DNA of 64,000 bases from Ochotona curzoniae (Eukaryota > Chordata > Mammalia > Lagomorpha > Ochotonidae), in assembly GCF_017591425.1 (NCBI RefSeq), contig NW_024467103.1:310001-374000 (forward strand), given 5' to 3'. Both the position numbers and the translations under genes were made by a program. This document shows positions 39,201 to 51,917 of the stretch, one piece after another (positions within the stretch are counted from its first letter, which is position 1; the number at the start of each line of letters is the position of its first letter). The notes beneath the pieces were generated by a model. It was not told the DNA's origin, did not search any database, and saw only the letters and a list, made by a program, of their open reading frames with translations.

Positions 39201-39481
39201 AGAGACAAGTTCAGCGCCCAAGCCATTTCCAGCTCCCATGGAAACCAAGTGCTCTGGCAGCACATATGTCTGAAAGTGGATGTGACACCTAGGGATCTCA
39301 GTGTGTTGCTGAATGGCAACTTGCCGAAGGAGCAGCACAGGTCTTCCAGTGCCAAAACGACTCCACCTGCCTCAGGAACTTCACATACCATCAGCTTTCC
39401 TAGCAGCTGTCCCGGAAACCCAGTTGGGTGCCATCTCGTCCAATGCCCATTGAGCCCAGGAGGATGAAATCAAGCATGTTG

Positions 39482-41600
39482 AACACACAATTAACCATGT
39501 AGAACCTGACTCAAGGCGCTAAGAAGTCCACATCCAGAGACAAGTTCAGCGCCCAAGCCATTTCCAGCTCCCATGGAAACCAAGTGCTCTGGCAGCACAT
39601 ATGTCTGAAAGTGGATGTGACACCTAGGGATCTCAGTGTGTTGCTGAATGGCAACTTGCCGAAGGAGCAGCACAGGTCTTCCAGTGCCAAAACGACTCCA
39701 CCTGCCTCAGGAACTTCACATAGCATCAGCTTTCCTAGCAGCTGTCCCGGAAACCCAGTTGGGTGCCATCTCGTCCAATGCCCATTGAGCCCAGGAGGAT
39801 GAAATCAGGCATGTTGAACACCCACACAAAACAACCATGTACATCCTGACTCAAGGCGCTAAGAAGTCCACATCCAGAGACAAGTTCAGCGCCCAAGCCA
39901 TTTCCAGCTCCCATGGAAACCAAGTGCTCTGGCAGCACATATGTCTGAAAGTGGATGTGACACCTAGGGATCTCAGTGTGTTGCTGAATGGCAACTTGCC
40001 GAAGGAGCAGCACAGGTCTTCCAGTGCCAAAACGACTCCACCTGCCTCAGGAACTTCACATACCATCAGCTTTCCTAGCAGCTGTCCCGGAAACCCAGTT
40101 GGGTGCCATCTCGTCCAATGCCCATTGAGCCCAGGAGGATGAAATTAGGCATGTTGAACACCCACACAAAGCAACCATGTAGATCCTGACTCAAGGCGCT
40201 AAGAATTTCACATCCAGAGACAAGTTCAGCGGCCAAGCCATTTCCAGCTCCCATGGAAACCAAGTGCTCTGGCAGCACATATGTCTGAAAGTGGATGTGA
40301 CACCTAGGGATCTCAGTGTGTTGCTGAATGGCAACTTGCCGAAGGAGCAGCACAGGTCTTCCAGTGCCAAAACCACTCCACCTGCCTCAGGAACTTCACA
40401 TACCATCAGCTTTCCTCGCAGCTGTCCCGGAAACCCAGTTGGGTGCCATCTCGTCCAATGCCCATTGAGCCCAGGAGGATGAAATCAAGCATGTTGAACA
40501 CCCACACATAACATCCATGCAGATCCTGACTCAAGGCGCTAAGAAGTCCACATCCAGAGACAAGTTCAGCGCCCAAGCCATTTCCAGCTCCCATGGAAAC
40601 CAAGTGCTCTGGCAGCACATATGTCTGAAAGTGGATGTGACACCTAGGGATCTCAGTGTGTTGCTGAATGGCAACTTGCCGAAGGAGCAGCACAAGTCTT
40701 CCAGTGCCAAAATGACTCCACCTGCCTCAGGAACTTCACATACCATCAGCTTTCCTAGCAGCTGTCCCGGAAACCCAGTTGGGTGCCATCTCATCCAATG
40801 CCCATTGAGCCCAGGATGATGAAATCAGGCATGTTGAACACCCACACAAAACAACCATGTAGATCCTGACTCAAGGCGCTAAGAAGTCCACATCCAGAGA
40901 CAAGTTCAGCGCCCAAGCCATTTCCAGCTACCATGGAAACCAAGTGCTCTGGCAGCACATATGTCTGAAAGTGGATGTGACACCTAGGAATCTCAGTGTG
41001 TTGCTGAATGGCAACTTGCCGAAGGAGCAGCACAGGTCTTCCAGTGCCAAAACCACTCCACCTGCCTCAGGAACTTCACATACCATCAGCTTTCCTAGCA
41101 GCTGTCCCGGAAACCCAGTTGGGTGCCATCTCGTCCAATGCCCATTGAGCCCAGGATGACGAAATCAGGCATGTTGAACACCCACACAAAACAACCATGT
41201 AGATCCTGACTCAAGGCGCTAAGAAGTCCACATCCAGAGACAAGTTCAGCGCCCAAGCCATTTCCAGCTCCCATGGAAACCAAGTGCTCTGGCAGCACAT
41301 ATGTCTGAAAGTAGATGTGACACCTAGGGATCTCAGTGTGTTGCTGAATGGCAACTTGCCGAAGGAGCAGCACAGGTCTTCCAGTGCCAAAACGACTCCA
41401 CCTGCCTCAGGAACTTCACATACCATCAGCTTTCCTAGCAGCTGTCCCGGAAACCCAGTTGAGTGCCATCTCGTCCAATGCCCATTGAGCCCAGGAGGAT
41501 GAAATCAGGCATGTTGAACACCCACACAAAACAACCATGTAGATCCTGACTCAAGGCGCTAAGAAGTCCACATCCAGAGACAAGTTCAGCGCCCAAGCCA
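39482..41600 (+). repeat. 13-monomer higher-order spacing, copy 1
   Basis: Shares rare variants with sequence 4,414 bp downstream: 5-bp-deleted junction 'aacacacaattaacc' (39482-39496), 'cacacaaagcaacc' (about 40162), 'acatccatgcagatcc' (about 40512), 'cctaggaatctc' (about 40983) and 'gatgacgaaatc' (about 41156). The match weakens near 41.6 kb, after which shared variants align at 4,075 bp (12 monomers). Confidence 0.8.
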
Positions 41601-43895
41601 TTTCCAGCTCCCATGGAAACCAAGTGCTCTGGCAGCACATATGTCTGAAAGTGGATGTGACACCTAGGGATCTCAGTGTGTTGCTGAATGGCAACTTGCC
41701 GAAGGAGCAGCACAGGTCTTCCAGTGCCAAAACGACTCCACCTGCCTCAGGAACTTCACATACCATCAGCTTTCCTAGCAGCTGTCCCGGAAACCCAGTT
41801 GGGTGCCATCTCGTCCAATGCCCATTGAGCCCAAGAGGATGAAATCAGTCATGTTGAACACCCACACAAAACAACCATGTAGATCCTGACTCAAGGCGCT
41901 AAGAAGTCCACATCCAGAGACAAGTTCAGCGCCCAAGCCATTTCCAGCTCCCATGGAAACCAAGTGCTCTGGCAGCACATATGTCTGAAAGTGGATGTGA
42001 CACCTAGGGATCTCAGTGTGTTGCTGAATGGCAACTTGCCGAAGGAGCAGCACAGGTCTTCCAGTGCCAAAACCACTCCACCTGCCTCAGGAACTTCACA
42101 TACCATCAGCTTTCCTAGCAGCTGTCCCGGAAACCCAGTTGGGTGCCATCTCGTCCAATGCCCATTGAGCCCAGGAGGATGAAATCAGGCATGTTCAACA
42201 CCCACACAAAACAACCATGTAGATCCTGACTCAAGGCGCTAAGAAGTCCACATCCAGAGACAAGTTCAGCGCCCAAGCCATTTCCAGCTCCCATGGAAAC
42301 CAAGTGCTCTGGCAGCACATATGTCTGAAAGTGGATGTGACACCTAGGGATCTCAGTGTGTTGCTGAATGGCAACTTGCCGAAGGAGCAGCACAGGTCTT
42401 CCAGTGCCAAAACGACTCCACCTGCCTCAGGAACTTCACATACCATCAGCTTTCCTAGCAGCTGTCCCGGAAACCCAGTTGCGTGCCATCTCGTCCAATG
42501 CCCATTGAGCCCAGGAGGATGAAATCAGGCATGTTGAACACCCACACAAAGCAACCATGTAGATCCTGACTCAAGGCGCTAAGAAGTCCACATCCAGAGA
42601 CAAGTTCAGCGCCCAAGCCATTTCCAGCTCCCATGGAAACCAAGTGCTCTGGCAGCACATATGTCTGAAAGTGGATGTGACACCTAGGGATCTCAGTGTG
42701 TTGCTGAATGGCAACTTGCCGAAGGAGCAGCACATGTCTTCCAGTGCCAAAACGACTCCACCTGCCTCAGGAACTTCACATACCATCAGCTTTCCTAGCA
42801 GCTGTCCCGGAAACCCAGTTGGGTGCCATCTCGTCCAATGCCCATTGAGCCCAGGAGGATGAAATCAGGCATGTTGAACACCCACACAAAACAACCATGT
42901 ACATCCTGACTCAAGGCGCTAAGAAGTCCACATCCAGAGACAAGTTCAGCGCCCAAGCCATTTCCAGCTCCCATGGAAACCAAGTGCTCTGGCAGCACAT
43001 ATGTCTGAAAGTGGATGTGACACCTAGGGATCTCAGTGTGTTGCTGAATGGCAACTTGCCGAAGGAGCAGCACAGGTCTTCCAGTGCCAAAACGACTCCA
43101 CCTGCCTCAGGAACTTCACATACCATCAGCTTTCCTAGCAGCTGTCCCGGAAACCCAGTTGGGTGCCATCTCGTCCAATGCCCATTGAGCCCAGGATGAT
43201 GAAATCAGGCATGTTGAACACCCACACAAAACAACCATGTAGATCCTGACTCAAGGCGCTAAGAAGTCCACATCCAGAGACAAGTTCAGCGCCCAAGCCA
43301 TTTCCAGCTACCATGGAAACCAAGTGCTCTGGCAGCACATATGTCTGAAAGTGGATGTGACACCTAGGGATCTCAGTGTGTTGCTGAATGGCAACTTGCC
43401 GAAGGAGCAGCACAGGTCTTCCAGTGCCAAAACCACTCCACCTGCCTCAGGAACTTCACATACCATCAGCTTTCCTAGCAGCTGTCCCGGAAACCCAGTT
43501 GGTGCCATCTTCTCCAATGCCCATTGAGCCCAGGAGGATGAAATCAGGCATGTTGAACACCCACACAAAACAACCATGTACATCCTGACTCAAGGCGCTA
43601 AGAAGTCCACATCCAGAGACAAGTTCAGCGCCCAAGCCATTTCCAGCTACCATGGAAACCAAGTGCTCTGGCAGCACATATGTCTGAAAGTGGATGTGAC
43701 ACCTAGGGATCTCAGTGTGTTGCTGAATGGCAACTTGCCGAAGGAGCAGCACAGGTCTTCCAGTGCCAAAACCACTCCACCTGCCTCAGGAACTTCACAT
43801 ACCATCAGCTTTCCAAGCAGCTGTCCCGGAAACCCAGTTGGGTGCCATCTCGTCCAATGCCCATTGAGCCCAGGAGGATGAAATCAGGCATATTA

Positions 43896-46014
43896 AACAC
43901 ACAGTTAACCATGTAGATCCTGACTCAAGGCGCTAAGAAGTCCACATCCAGAGACAAGTTCAGCGCCCAAGCCATTTCCAGCTCCCATGGAAACCAAGTG
44001 CTCTGGCAGCACATGTGTCTGAAAGTGGATGTGACACCTAGGGATCTCAGTGTGTTGCTGAATGGCAACTTGCCGAAGGAGCAGCACAAGTCTTCCAGTG
44101 CCAAAACGACTCCACCTGCCTCAGGAACTTCACATACCATCAGCTTTCCTAGCAGCTGTCCCGGAAACCCAGTTGGGTGCCATCTCGTCCAATGCCCATT
44201 GAGCCCAGGATGATGAAATCAGGCATGTTGAACACCCACACAAAACAACCATGTAGATCCTGACACAAGGCACTAAGAAGTCCACATCCAGAGACAAGTT
44301 CAGCGCCCAAGCCATTTCCAGCTCCCATGGAAACCAAGTGCTCTGGCAGCACATATGTCTGAAAGTGGATGTGACACCTAGGGATCTCAGTGTATTGCTG
44401 AATGGCAACTTGCCGAAGGAGCAGCACAGGTCTTCCAGTGCCAAAACGACTCCACCTGCCTCAGGAACTTCACATAGCATCAGCTTTCCTAGCAGCTGTC
44501 CTGGAAACCCAGTTGCGTGCCATCTCGTCCAATGCCCATTGAGCCCAGGAGGATGAAATCAGGCATGTTGAACACCCACACAAAGCAACCATGTAGATCC
44601 TGACTCAAGGCGCTAAGAAGTCCACATCCAGAGACAAGTTCAGCGCCCAAGCCATTTCAAGCTACCATGGAAACCAAGTGCTCTGGCAGCACATATGTCT
44701 GAAAGTGGATGTGACACCTAGGGATCTCAGTCTGTTGCAGAATGGCAACTTGCCGAAGGAGCAGCACAGGTCTTCCAGTGCCAAAACCACTCCACCTGCC
44801 TCAGGAACTTCACATAGCATCAGCTTTCCTAGCAGCTGTCCCGGAAACCCAGTTGGGTGCCATCTCGTCCAATGCCCATTGAGCCCAGGAGGATGAAATC
44901 AAGCATGTTGAACACCCACACAAAACATCCATGCAGATCCTGACTCAAGGCGCTAAGAAGTCCACATCCAGAGACAAGTTCAGCGCCCAAGCCATTTCCA
45001 GCTCCCATGGAAACCAAGTGCTCTGGCAGCACATATGTCTGAAAGTGGATGTGACACCTAGGGATCTCAGTGTGTTGCTGAATGGCAACTTGCCGAAGGA
45101 GCCACACAGGTCTTCCAGTGCCAACACGACTCCACCTGCCTCAGGAACTTCACATACCATCAGCTTTCCTAGCAGCTGTCCCGGAAACCCAGTTGAGTGC
45201 CATCTCGTCCAATGCCCATTGAGCCCAGGAGGATGAAATCAGGCATGTTGAACACCCACACAAAACAACCATGTACATCCTGACTCAAGGCGCTAAGAAG
45301 TCCACTTCCAGAGACAAGTTCAGCGCCCAAGCCATTTCCAGCTCCCATGGAAACCAAGTGCTCTGGCAGCACATATGTCTGAAAGTGGATGTGACACCTA
45401 GGAATCTCAGTGTGTTGCTGAATGGCAATTTGCCGAAGGAGCAGCACAGGTCTTCCAGTGCCAAAACGACTCCACCTGCCTCAGGAACTTCACATACCAT
45501 CAGCTTTCCTAGCAGCTGTCCCGGAAACCCAGTTGGGTGCCATCTCGTCCAATGCCCATTGAGCCCAGGATGACGAAATCAGGCATGTTGAACACCCACA
45601 CAAAGCAACCATGTAGATCCTGACTCAAGGCGCTAAGAAGTCCACATCCAGAGACAAGTTCAGCGCCCAAGCCATTTCCAGCTACCATGGAAACCAAGTG
45701 CTCTGGCAGCACATATGTCTGAAAGTGGATGTGACACCTAGGGATCTCAGTGTGTTGCTGAATGGCAACTTGCCGAAGGAGCAGCACAGGTCTTCCAGTG
45801 CCAAAACCACTCCACCTGCCTCAGGAACTTCACATAGCATCAGCTTTCCTAGCAGCTGTCCCGGAAACCCAGTTGCGTACCATCTCGTCCAATGCCCATT
45901 GAGCCCAGGAGGATGAAATCAGGCATGTTGAACACCCACACAAAACAACCATGTAGATCCTGACTCAAGGCGCTAAGAAGTCCACATCCAGAGACAAGTT
46001 CAGCGCCCAAGCCA
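43896..46014 (+). repeat. 13-monomer higher-order spacing, copy 2
   Basis: Counterparts of copy 1: 'aacacacagttaacc' (43896-43910), 'cacacaaagcaacc' (about 44577), 'acatccatgcagatcc' (about 44926), 'cctaggaatctc' (about 45397) and 'gatgacgaaatc' (about 45570). The deleted junction is identical in size and place, so common descent is likelier than recurrence. Confidence 0.8.
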
Positions 46015-47324
46015 TTTCCAGCTCCCATGGAAACCAAGTGCTCTGGCAGCACATATGTCTGAAAGTGGATGTGACACCTAGGTATCTCAGTGTGTTGCTG
46101 AATGGCAACTTGCCGAAGGAGCAGCACAGGTCTTCCAGTGCCAAAATGACTCCACCTGCCTCAGGAACTTCACATACCATCAGCTTTCCTAGCAGCTGTC
46201 CCGGAAACCCAGTTGGGTGCCATCTCGTCCAATGCCCATTGAGCCCAGGAGGATGAAATCAGGCATGTTCAACACCCACACAAAACAACCATGTAGATCC
46301 TGACTCAAGGCGCTAAGAAGTCCACATCCAGAGACAAGTTCAGCGCCCAAGCCATTTCCAGCTCCCATGGAAACCAAGTGCTCTGGCAGCACATATGTCT
46401 GAAAGTGGATGTGACACCTAGGGATCTCAGTGTGTTGCTGAATGGCAACTTGCCCAAGGAGCAGCACAGGTCTTCCAGTGCCAAAACCACTCCACCTGCC
46501 TCAGGAACTTCACATACCATCAGCTTTCCTAGCAGCTGTCCCAGAAACCCAGTTGGGTGCCATCTCGTCCAATGCCCATTGAGCCCAGGATGATGAAATC
46601 AGGCATGTTGAACACCCACACAAAACAACCATGTACATCCTGACTCAAGGCGCTAAGAAGTCCACATCCAGAGACAAGTTCAGCGCCCAAGCCATTTCCA
46701 GCTACCATGGAAACCAAGTGCTCTGGCAACACATATGTCTGAAAGTGGATGTGACACCTAGGGATCTCAGTGTGTTGCTGAATGGCAACTTGCCGAAGGA
46801 GCAGCACAGGTCTTCCAGTGCCAAAACCACTCCACCTGCCTCAGGAACTTCACATACCATCAGCTTTCCTAGCAGCTGTCCCGGAAACCCAGTTGGGTGC
46901 CATCTCGTCCAATGCCCATTGAGCCCAGGAGGATGAAATCAGGCATGTTGAACACCCACACAAAACAACCATGTACATCCTGACTCAAGGCACTAAGAAG
47001 TCCACATCCAGAGACAAGTTCAGCGCCCAAGCCATTTCCAGCTCCCATGGAAACCAAGTGCTCTGGCAGCACATGTGTCTGAAAGTGGATGTGACACCTA
47101 GGGATCTCAGTGTGTTGCTGAATGGCAACTTGCCGAAGGAGCAGCACAGGTCTTCCAGTGCCAAAACGACTCCACCTGCCTCAGGAACTTCACATACCAT
47201 CAGCTTTCCTAGCAGCTGTCCCGGAAACCCAGTTGGGTGCCATCTCGTCCAATGCCCATTGAGCCCAGGAGGATGAAATCAGGCATGTTGAACACCCACA
47301 CAAAACAACCATGTAGATCCTGAC

Positions 47325-48004
47325 TCAAGGCGCTAAGAAGTCCACATCCAGAGACAAATTCAGCGCCCAAGCCATTTCCAGCTCCCATGGAAACCAAGTG
47401 CTCTGGCAGCACATATGTCTGAAAGTGGATGTGACACCTAGGGATCTCAGTGTGTTGCTGAATGGCAACTTGCCGAAGGAGCAGCACAGGTCTTCCAGTG
47501 CCAAAACGACTCCACCTGCCTCAGGAACTTCACATACCATCAGCTTTCCTAGCAGCTGTCCCGGAAACCCAGTTGGGTGCCATCTCGTCCAATGCCCATT
47601 GAGCCCAGGAGGATGAAATCAGGCATGTTGAACACCCACACAAAACAACCATGTAGATCCTGACTCAAGGCGCTAAGAAGTCCACATCCAGAGACAAATT
47701 CAGCGCCCAAGCCATTTCCAGCTCCCATGGAAACCAAGTGCTCTGGCAGCACATATGTCTGAAAGTGGATGTGACACCTAGGATCTCAGTGTGTTGCTGA
47801 ATGGCAACTTGCCGAAGGAGCAGCACAGGTCTTCCAGTGCCAAAACGACTCCACCTGCCTCAGGAACTTCACATACCATCAGCTTTCCTAGCAGCTGTCC
47901 CGGAAACCCAGTTGGGTGCCATCTCGTCCAATGCCCATTGAGCCCAGGAGGATGAAATCAGGCATGTTGAACACCCACACAAAACAACCATGTACATCCT
48001 GACT
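47325..48004 (+). repeat. Recent tandem duplication of one monomer
   Basis: Two neighbouring monomers share the otherwise absent 'agagacaaattcag' (about 47350 and 47690) and the same flanking choices at polymorphic sites. Downstream they differ by a one-base deletion ('acctaggatctc') near 47778. This is a single-monomer duplication, the smallest expansion step visible. Confidence 0.7.
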
Positions 48005-51000
48005 CAAGGCGCTAAGAAGTCCACATCCAGAGACAAGTTCAGCGCCCAAGCCATTTCCAGCTCCCATGGAAACCAAGTGCTCTGGCAGCACATATGTCTG
48101 AAAGTGGATGTGACACCTAGGGATCTCAGTGTGTTGCTGAATGGCAACTTGCCGAAGGAGCAGCACAGGTCTTCCAGTGCCAAAACCACTCCACCTGCCT
48201 CAGGAACTTCACATACCATCAGCTTTCCTAGCAGCTGTCCCGGAAACCCAGTTGGGTGCCATCTCGTCCAATGCCCATTGAGCCCAGGATGATGAAATCA
48301 GGCATGTTCAACACCCACACAAAACAACCATTAGAGCCTGACTCAAGGCGCTAAGAAGTCCACATCCAGAGACAAGTTCAGCGCCCAAGCCATTTCCAGC
48401 TCCCATGGAAACCAAGTGCTCTGGCAGCACATATGTCTGAAAGTGGATGTGACACCTAGGGATCTCAGTGTGTTGCTGAATGGCAACTTGCCGAAGGAGC
48501 AGCACAGGTCTTCCAGTGCCAAAACCACTCCACCTGCCTCAGGAACTTCACATACCATCAGCTTTCCTAGCAGCTGTCCCGGAAACCCAGTTGGGTGCCA
48601 TCTCGTCCAATGCCCATTGAGCCCAGGATGATGAAATCAGGCATGTTGAACACCCACACAAAACAACCATGTAGATCCTGACTCAAGGCGCTAAGAAGTC
48701 CACATCCAGAGACAAGTTCAGCGCCCAAGCCATTTCCAGCTCCCATGGAAACCAAGTGCTCTGGCAGCACATATGTCTGAAAGTGGATGTGACACCTAGG
48801 GATCTCAGTGTGTTGCTGAATGGCAACTTGCCGAAGGAGCAGCACAGGTCTTCCAGTGCCAAAACCACTCCACCTGCCTCAGGAACTTCACATACCATCA
48901 GCTTTCCTAGCAGCTGTCCCGGAAACCCAGTTGGGTGCCATCTCGTCCAATGCCCATTGAGCCCAGGAGGATGAAATCAGGCATGTTGAACACCCACACA
49001 AAACAACCATGTACATCCTGACTCAAGGCGCTAAGAAGTCCACACCCAGAGACAAGTTCAGCGCCCAAGCCATTTCCAGCTACCATGGAAACCAAGTGCT
49101 CTGGCAGCACATATGTCTGAAAGTGGATGTGACACCTAGGGATCTCAGTGTGTTGCAGGATGGCAACTTGCCGAAGGAGCAGCACAGGTCTTCCAGTGCC
49201 AAAACCACTCCACCTGCCTCAGGAACTTCACATACCATCAGCTTTCCTAGCAGCTGTCCCGGAAACCCAGTTGGGTGCCATCTCGTCCAATGCCCATTGA
49301 GCCCAGGAGGATGAAATCAGGCATGTTGAACACCCACACAAAACAACCATGTATATCCTGACTCAAGGCGCTAAGAAGTCCACATCCAGAGACAAGTTCA
49401 GCGCCCAAGCCATTTCCAGCTCCCATGGAAACCAAGTGCTCTGGCAGCACATATGTCTGAAAGTGGATGTGACACCTAGGGATCTCAGTGTGTTGCTGAA
49501 TGGCAACTTGCCGAAGGAGCAGCACAGGTCTTCCAGTGCCAAAACGACTCCACCTGCCTCAGGAACTTCACATACCATCAGCTTTCCTAGCAGCTGTCCC
49601 GGAAACCCAGTTGGGTGCCATCTCGTCCAATGCCCATTGAGCCCAGGATGATGAAATCAGGCATGTTGAACACCCACACAAAACAACCATGTAGATCCTG
49701 ACTCAAGGCGCTAAGAAGTCCACATCCAGAGACAAGTTCAGCGCCCAAGCCATTTCCAGCTACCATGGAAACCAAGTGCTCTGGCAGCACATATGTCTGA
49801 AAGTGGATGTGACACCTAGGGATCTCAGTGTGTTGCTGAATGGCAACTTGCCGAAGGAGCACCACAGGTCTTCCAGTGCCAAAATGACTCCACCTGCCTC
49901 AGGAACTTCACATAGCATCAGCTTTCCTAGCAGCTGTCCCGGAAACCCAGTTGGGTGCCATCTCGTCCAATGCCCATTGAGCCCAGGAGGATGAAATCAG
50001 GCATGTTGAACACCCACACAAAACAACCATGTACATCCTGACTCAAGGCGCTAAGAATCCACATCCAGAGAAGTGTTCAGCGCCCAAGCCATTTCCAGCT
50101 CCCATGGAAACCAAGTGCTCTGGCAGCACATATGTCTGAAAGTGGATGTGACACCTAGGGATCTCAGTGTGTTGCTGAATGGCAACTTGCCGAAGGAGCA
50201 GCACAGGTCTTCCAGTGCCAAAACGACTCCACCTGCCTCAGGAACTTCACATACCATCAGCTTTCCTAGCAGCTGTCCCGGAAACCCAGTTGGGTGCCAT
50301 CTCGTCCAATGCCCATTGAGCCCAGGAGGATGAAATCAGGCATGTTGAACACCCACACAAAACAACCATGTACATCCTGACTCAAGGCGCTAAGAAGTCC
50401 ACATCCAGAGACAAGTTCAGCGCCCAAGCCATTTCCAGCTCCCATGGAAACCAAGTGCTCTGGCAGCACATATGTCTGAAAGTGGATGTGACACCTAGGG
50501 ATCTCAGTGTGTTGCTGAATGGCAACTTGCCCAAGGAGCAGCACAGGTCTTCCAGTGCCAAAACCACTCCACCTGCCTCAGGAACTTCACATACCATCAG
50601 CTTTCCTAGCAGCTGTGCCGGAAACCAAGTTGGGTGCCATCTCGTCCAATGCCCATTGAGCCCAGGAGGAAGAAATCAGGCATGTTCAACACCCACACAA
50701 AACAACCATGTAGATCCTGACTCAAGGCGCTAAGAAGTCCACATCCAGAAACAAGTTCAGCGCCCAAGCCATTTCCAGCTCCCATGGAAACCAAGTGCTC
50801 TGGCAGCACATATGTCTGAAAGTGGATGTGACACCTAGGTATCTCAGTGTGTTGCTGAATGGCAACTTGCGAAGGAGCAGCACAGGTCTTCCAGTGCCAA
50901 AATGACTCCACCTGCCTCAGGAACTTCACATACCATCAGCTTTCCTAGCAGCTGTCCCGGAAACCCAGTTGGGTGCCATCTCGTCCAATGCCCATTGAGC

Positions 51001-51917
51001 CCAGGAGGATGAAATCAGGCATGTTGAACACCCACACAAAACAACCATGTACATCCTGACTCAAGGCGCTAAGAAGTCCACATCCAGAGACAAGTTCAGC
51101 GCCCAAGCCATTTCCAGCTCCCATGGAAACCAAGTGCTCTGGCAGCACATATGTCTGAAAGTGGATGTGACACCTAGGGATCTCAGTGTGTTGCTGAATG
51201 GCAACTTGCCGAAGGAGCAGCACAGGTCTTCCAGTGCCAAAACCACTCCACCTGCCTCAGGAACTTCACATACCATCAGCTTTCCTAGCAGCTGTCCCTT
51301 AAACCTGTTGGGTGCCATCTCGTCCAATGCCCATTGAGCCCAGGATGATGAAATCAGGTATGTTGAACACCCACACAAAACAACCATGTAGATCCTGACT
51401 CAAGGCACTAAGAAGTCCACATCCAGAGACAAGTTCAGCGCCCAAGCCATTTCCAGCTCCCATGGAAACCAAGTGCTCTGGCAGCACATATGTCTGAAAG
51501 TGGATGTGACACCTAGGGATCTCAGTGTGTTGCTGAATGGCAACTTGCCGAAGGAGCAGCACAGGTCTTCCAGTGCCAAAACCACTCCACCTGCCTCAGG
51601 AACTTCACATACCATCAGCTTTCCTAGCAGCTGTCCCGGAAACCCAGTTGGGTGCCATCTCGTCCAATGCCCATTGAGCCCAGGAGGATGAAATCAGGCA
51701 TGTTGAACACCCACACAAAACAACCATGTAGATCCTGACTCAAGGCGCTAAGAAGTCCACATCCAGAGACAAGTTCAGCGCCCAAGCCATTTCCAGCTCC
51801 CATGGAAACCAAGTGCTCTGGCAGCACATATGTCTGAAAGTGGATGTGACACCTAGGGATCTCAGTGTGTTGCTGAATGGCAACTTGCCGAAGGAGCAGC
51901 ACAGGTCTTCCAGTGCC

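Noticed and set aside
48319..48345. Third copy of the 39.5/43.9 kb deleted junction at 'caaccattagagcctgac'
   Set aside because: It lies near the expected 13-monomer spacing, but the lesion is different: one base lost plus a substitution, not the 5-bp deletion. Probably independent.
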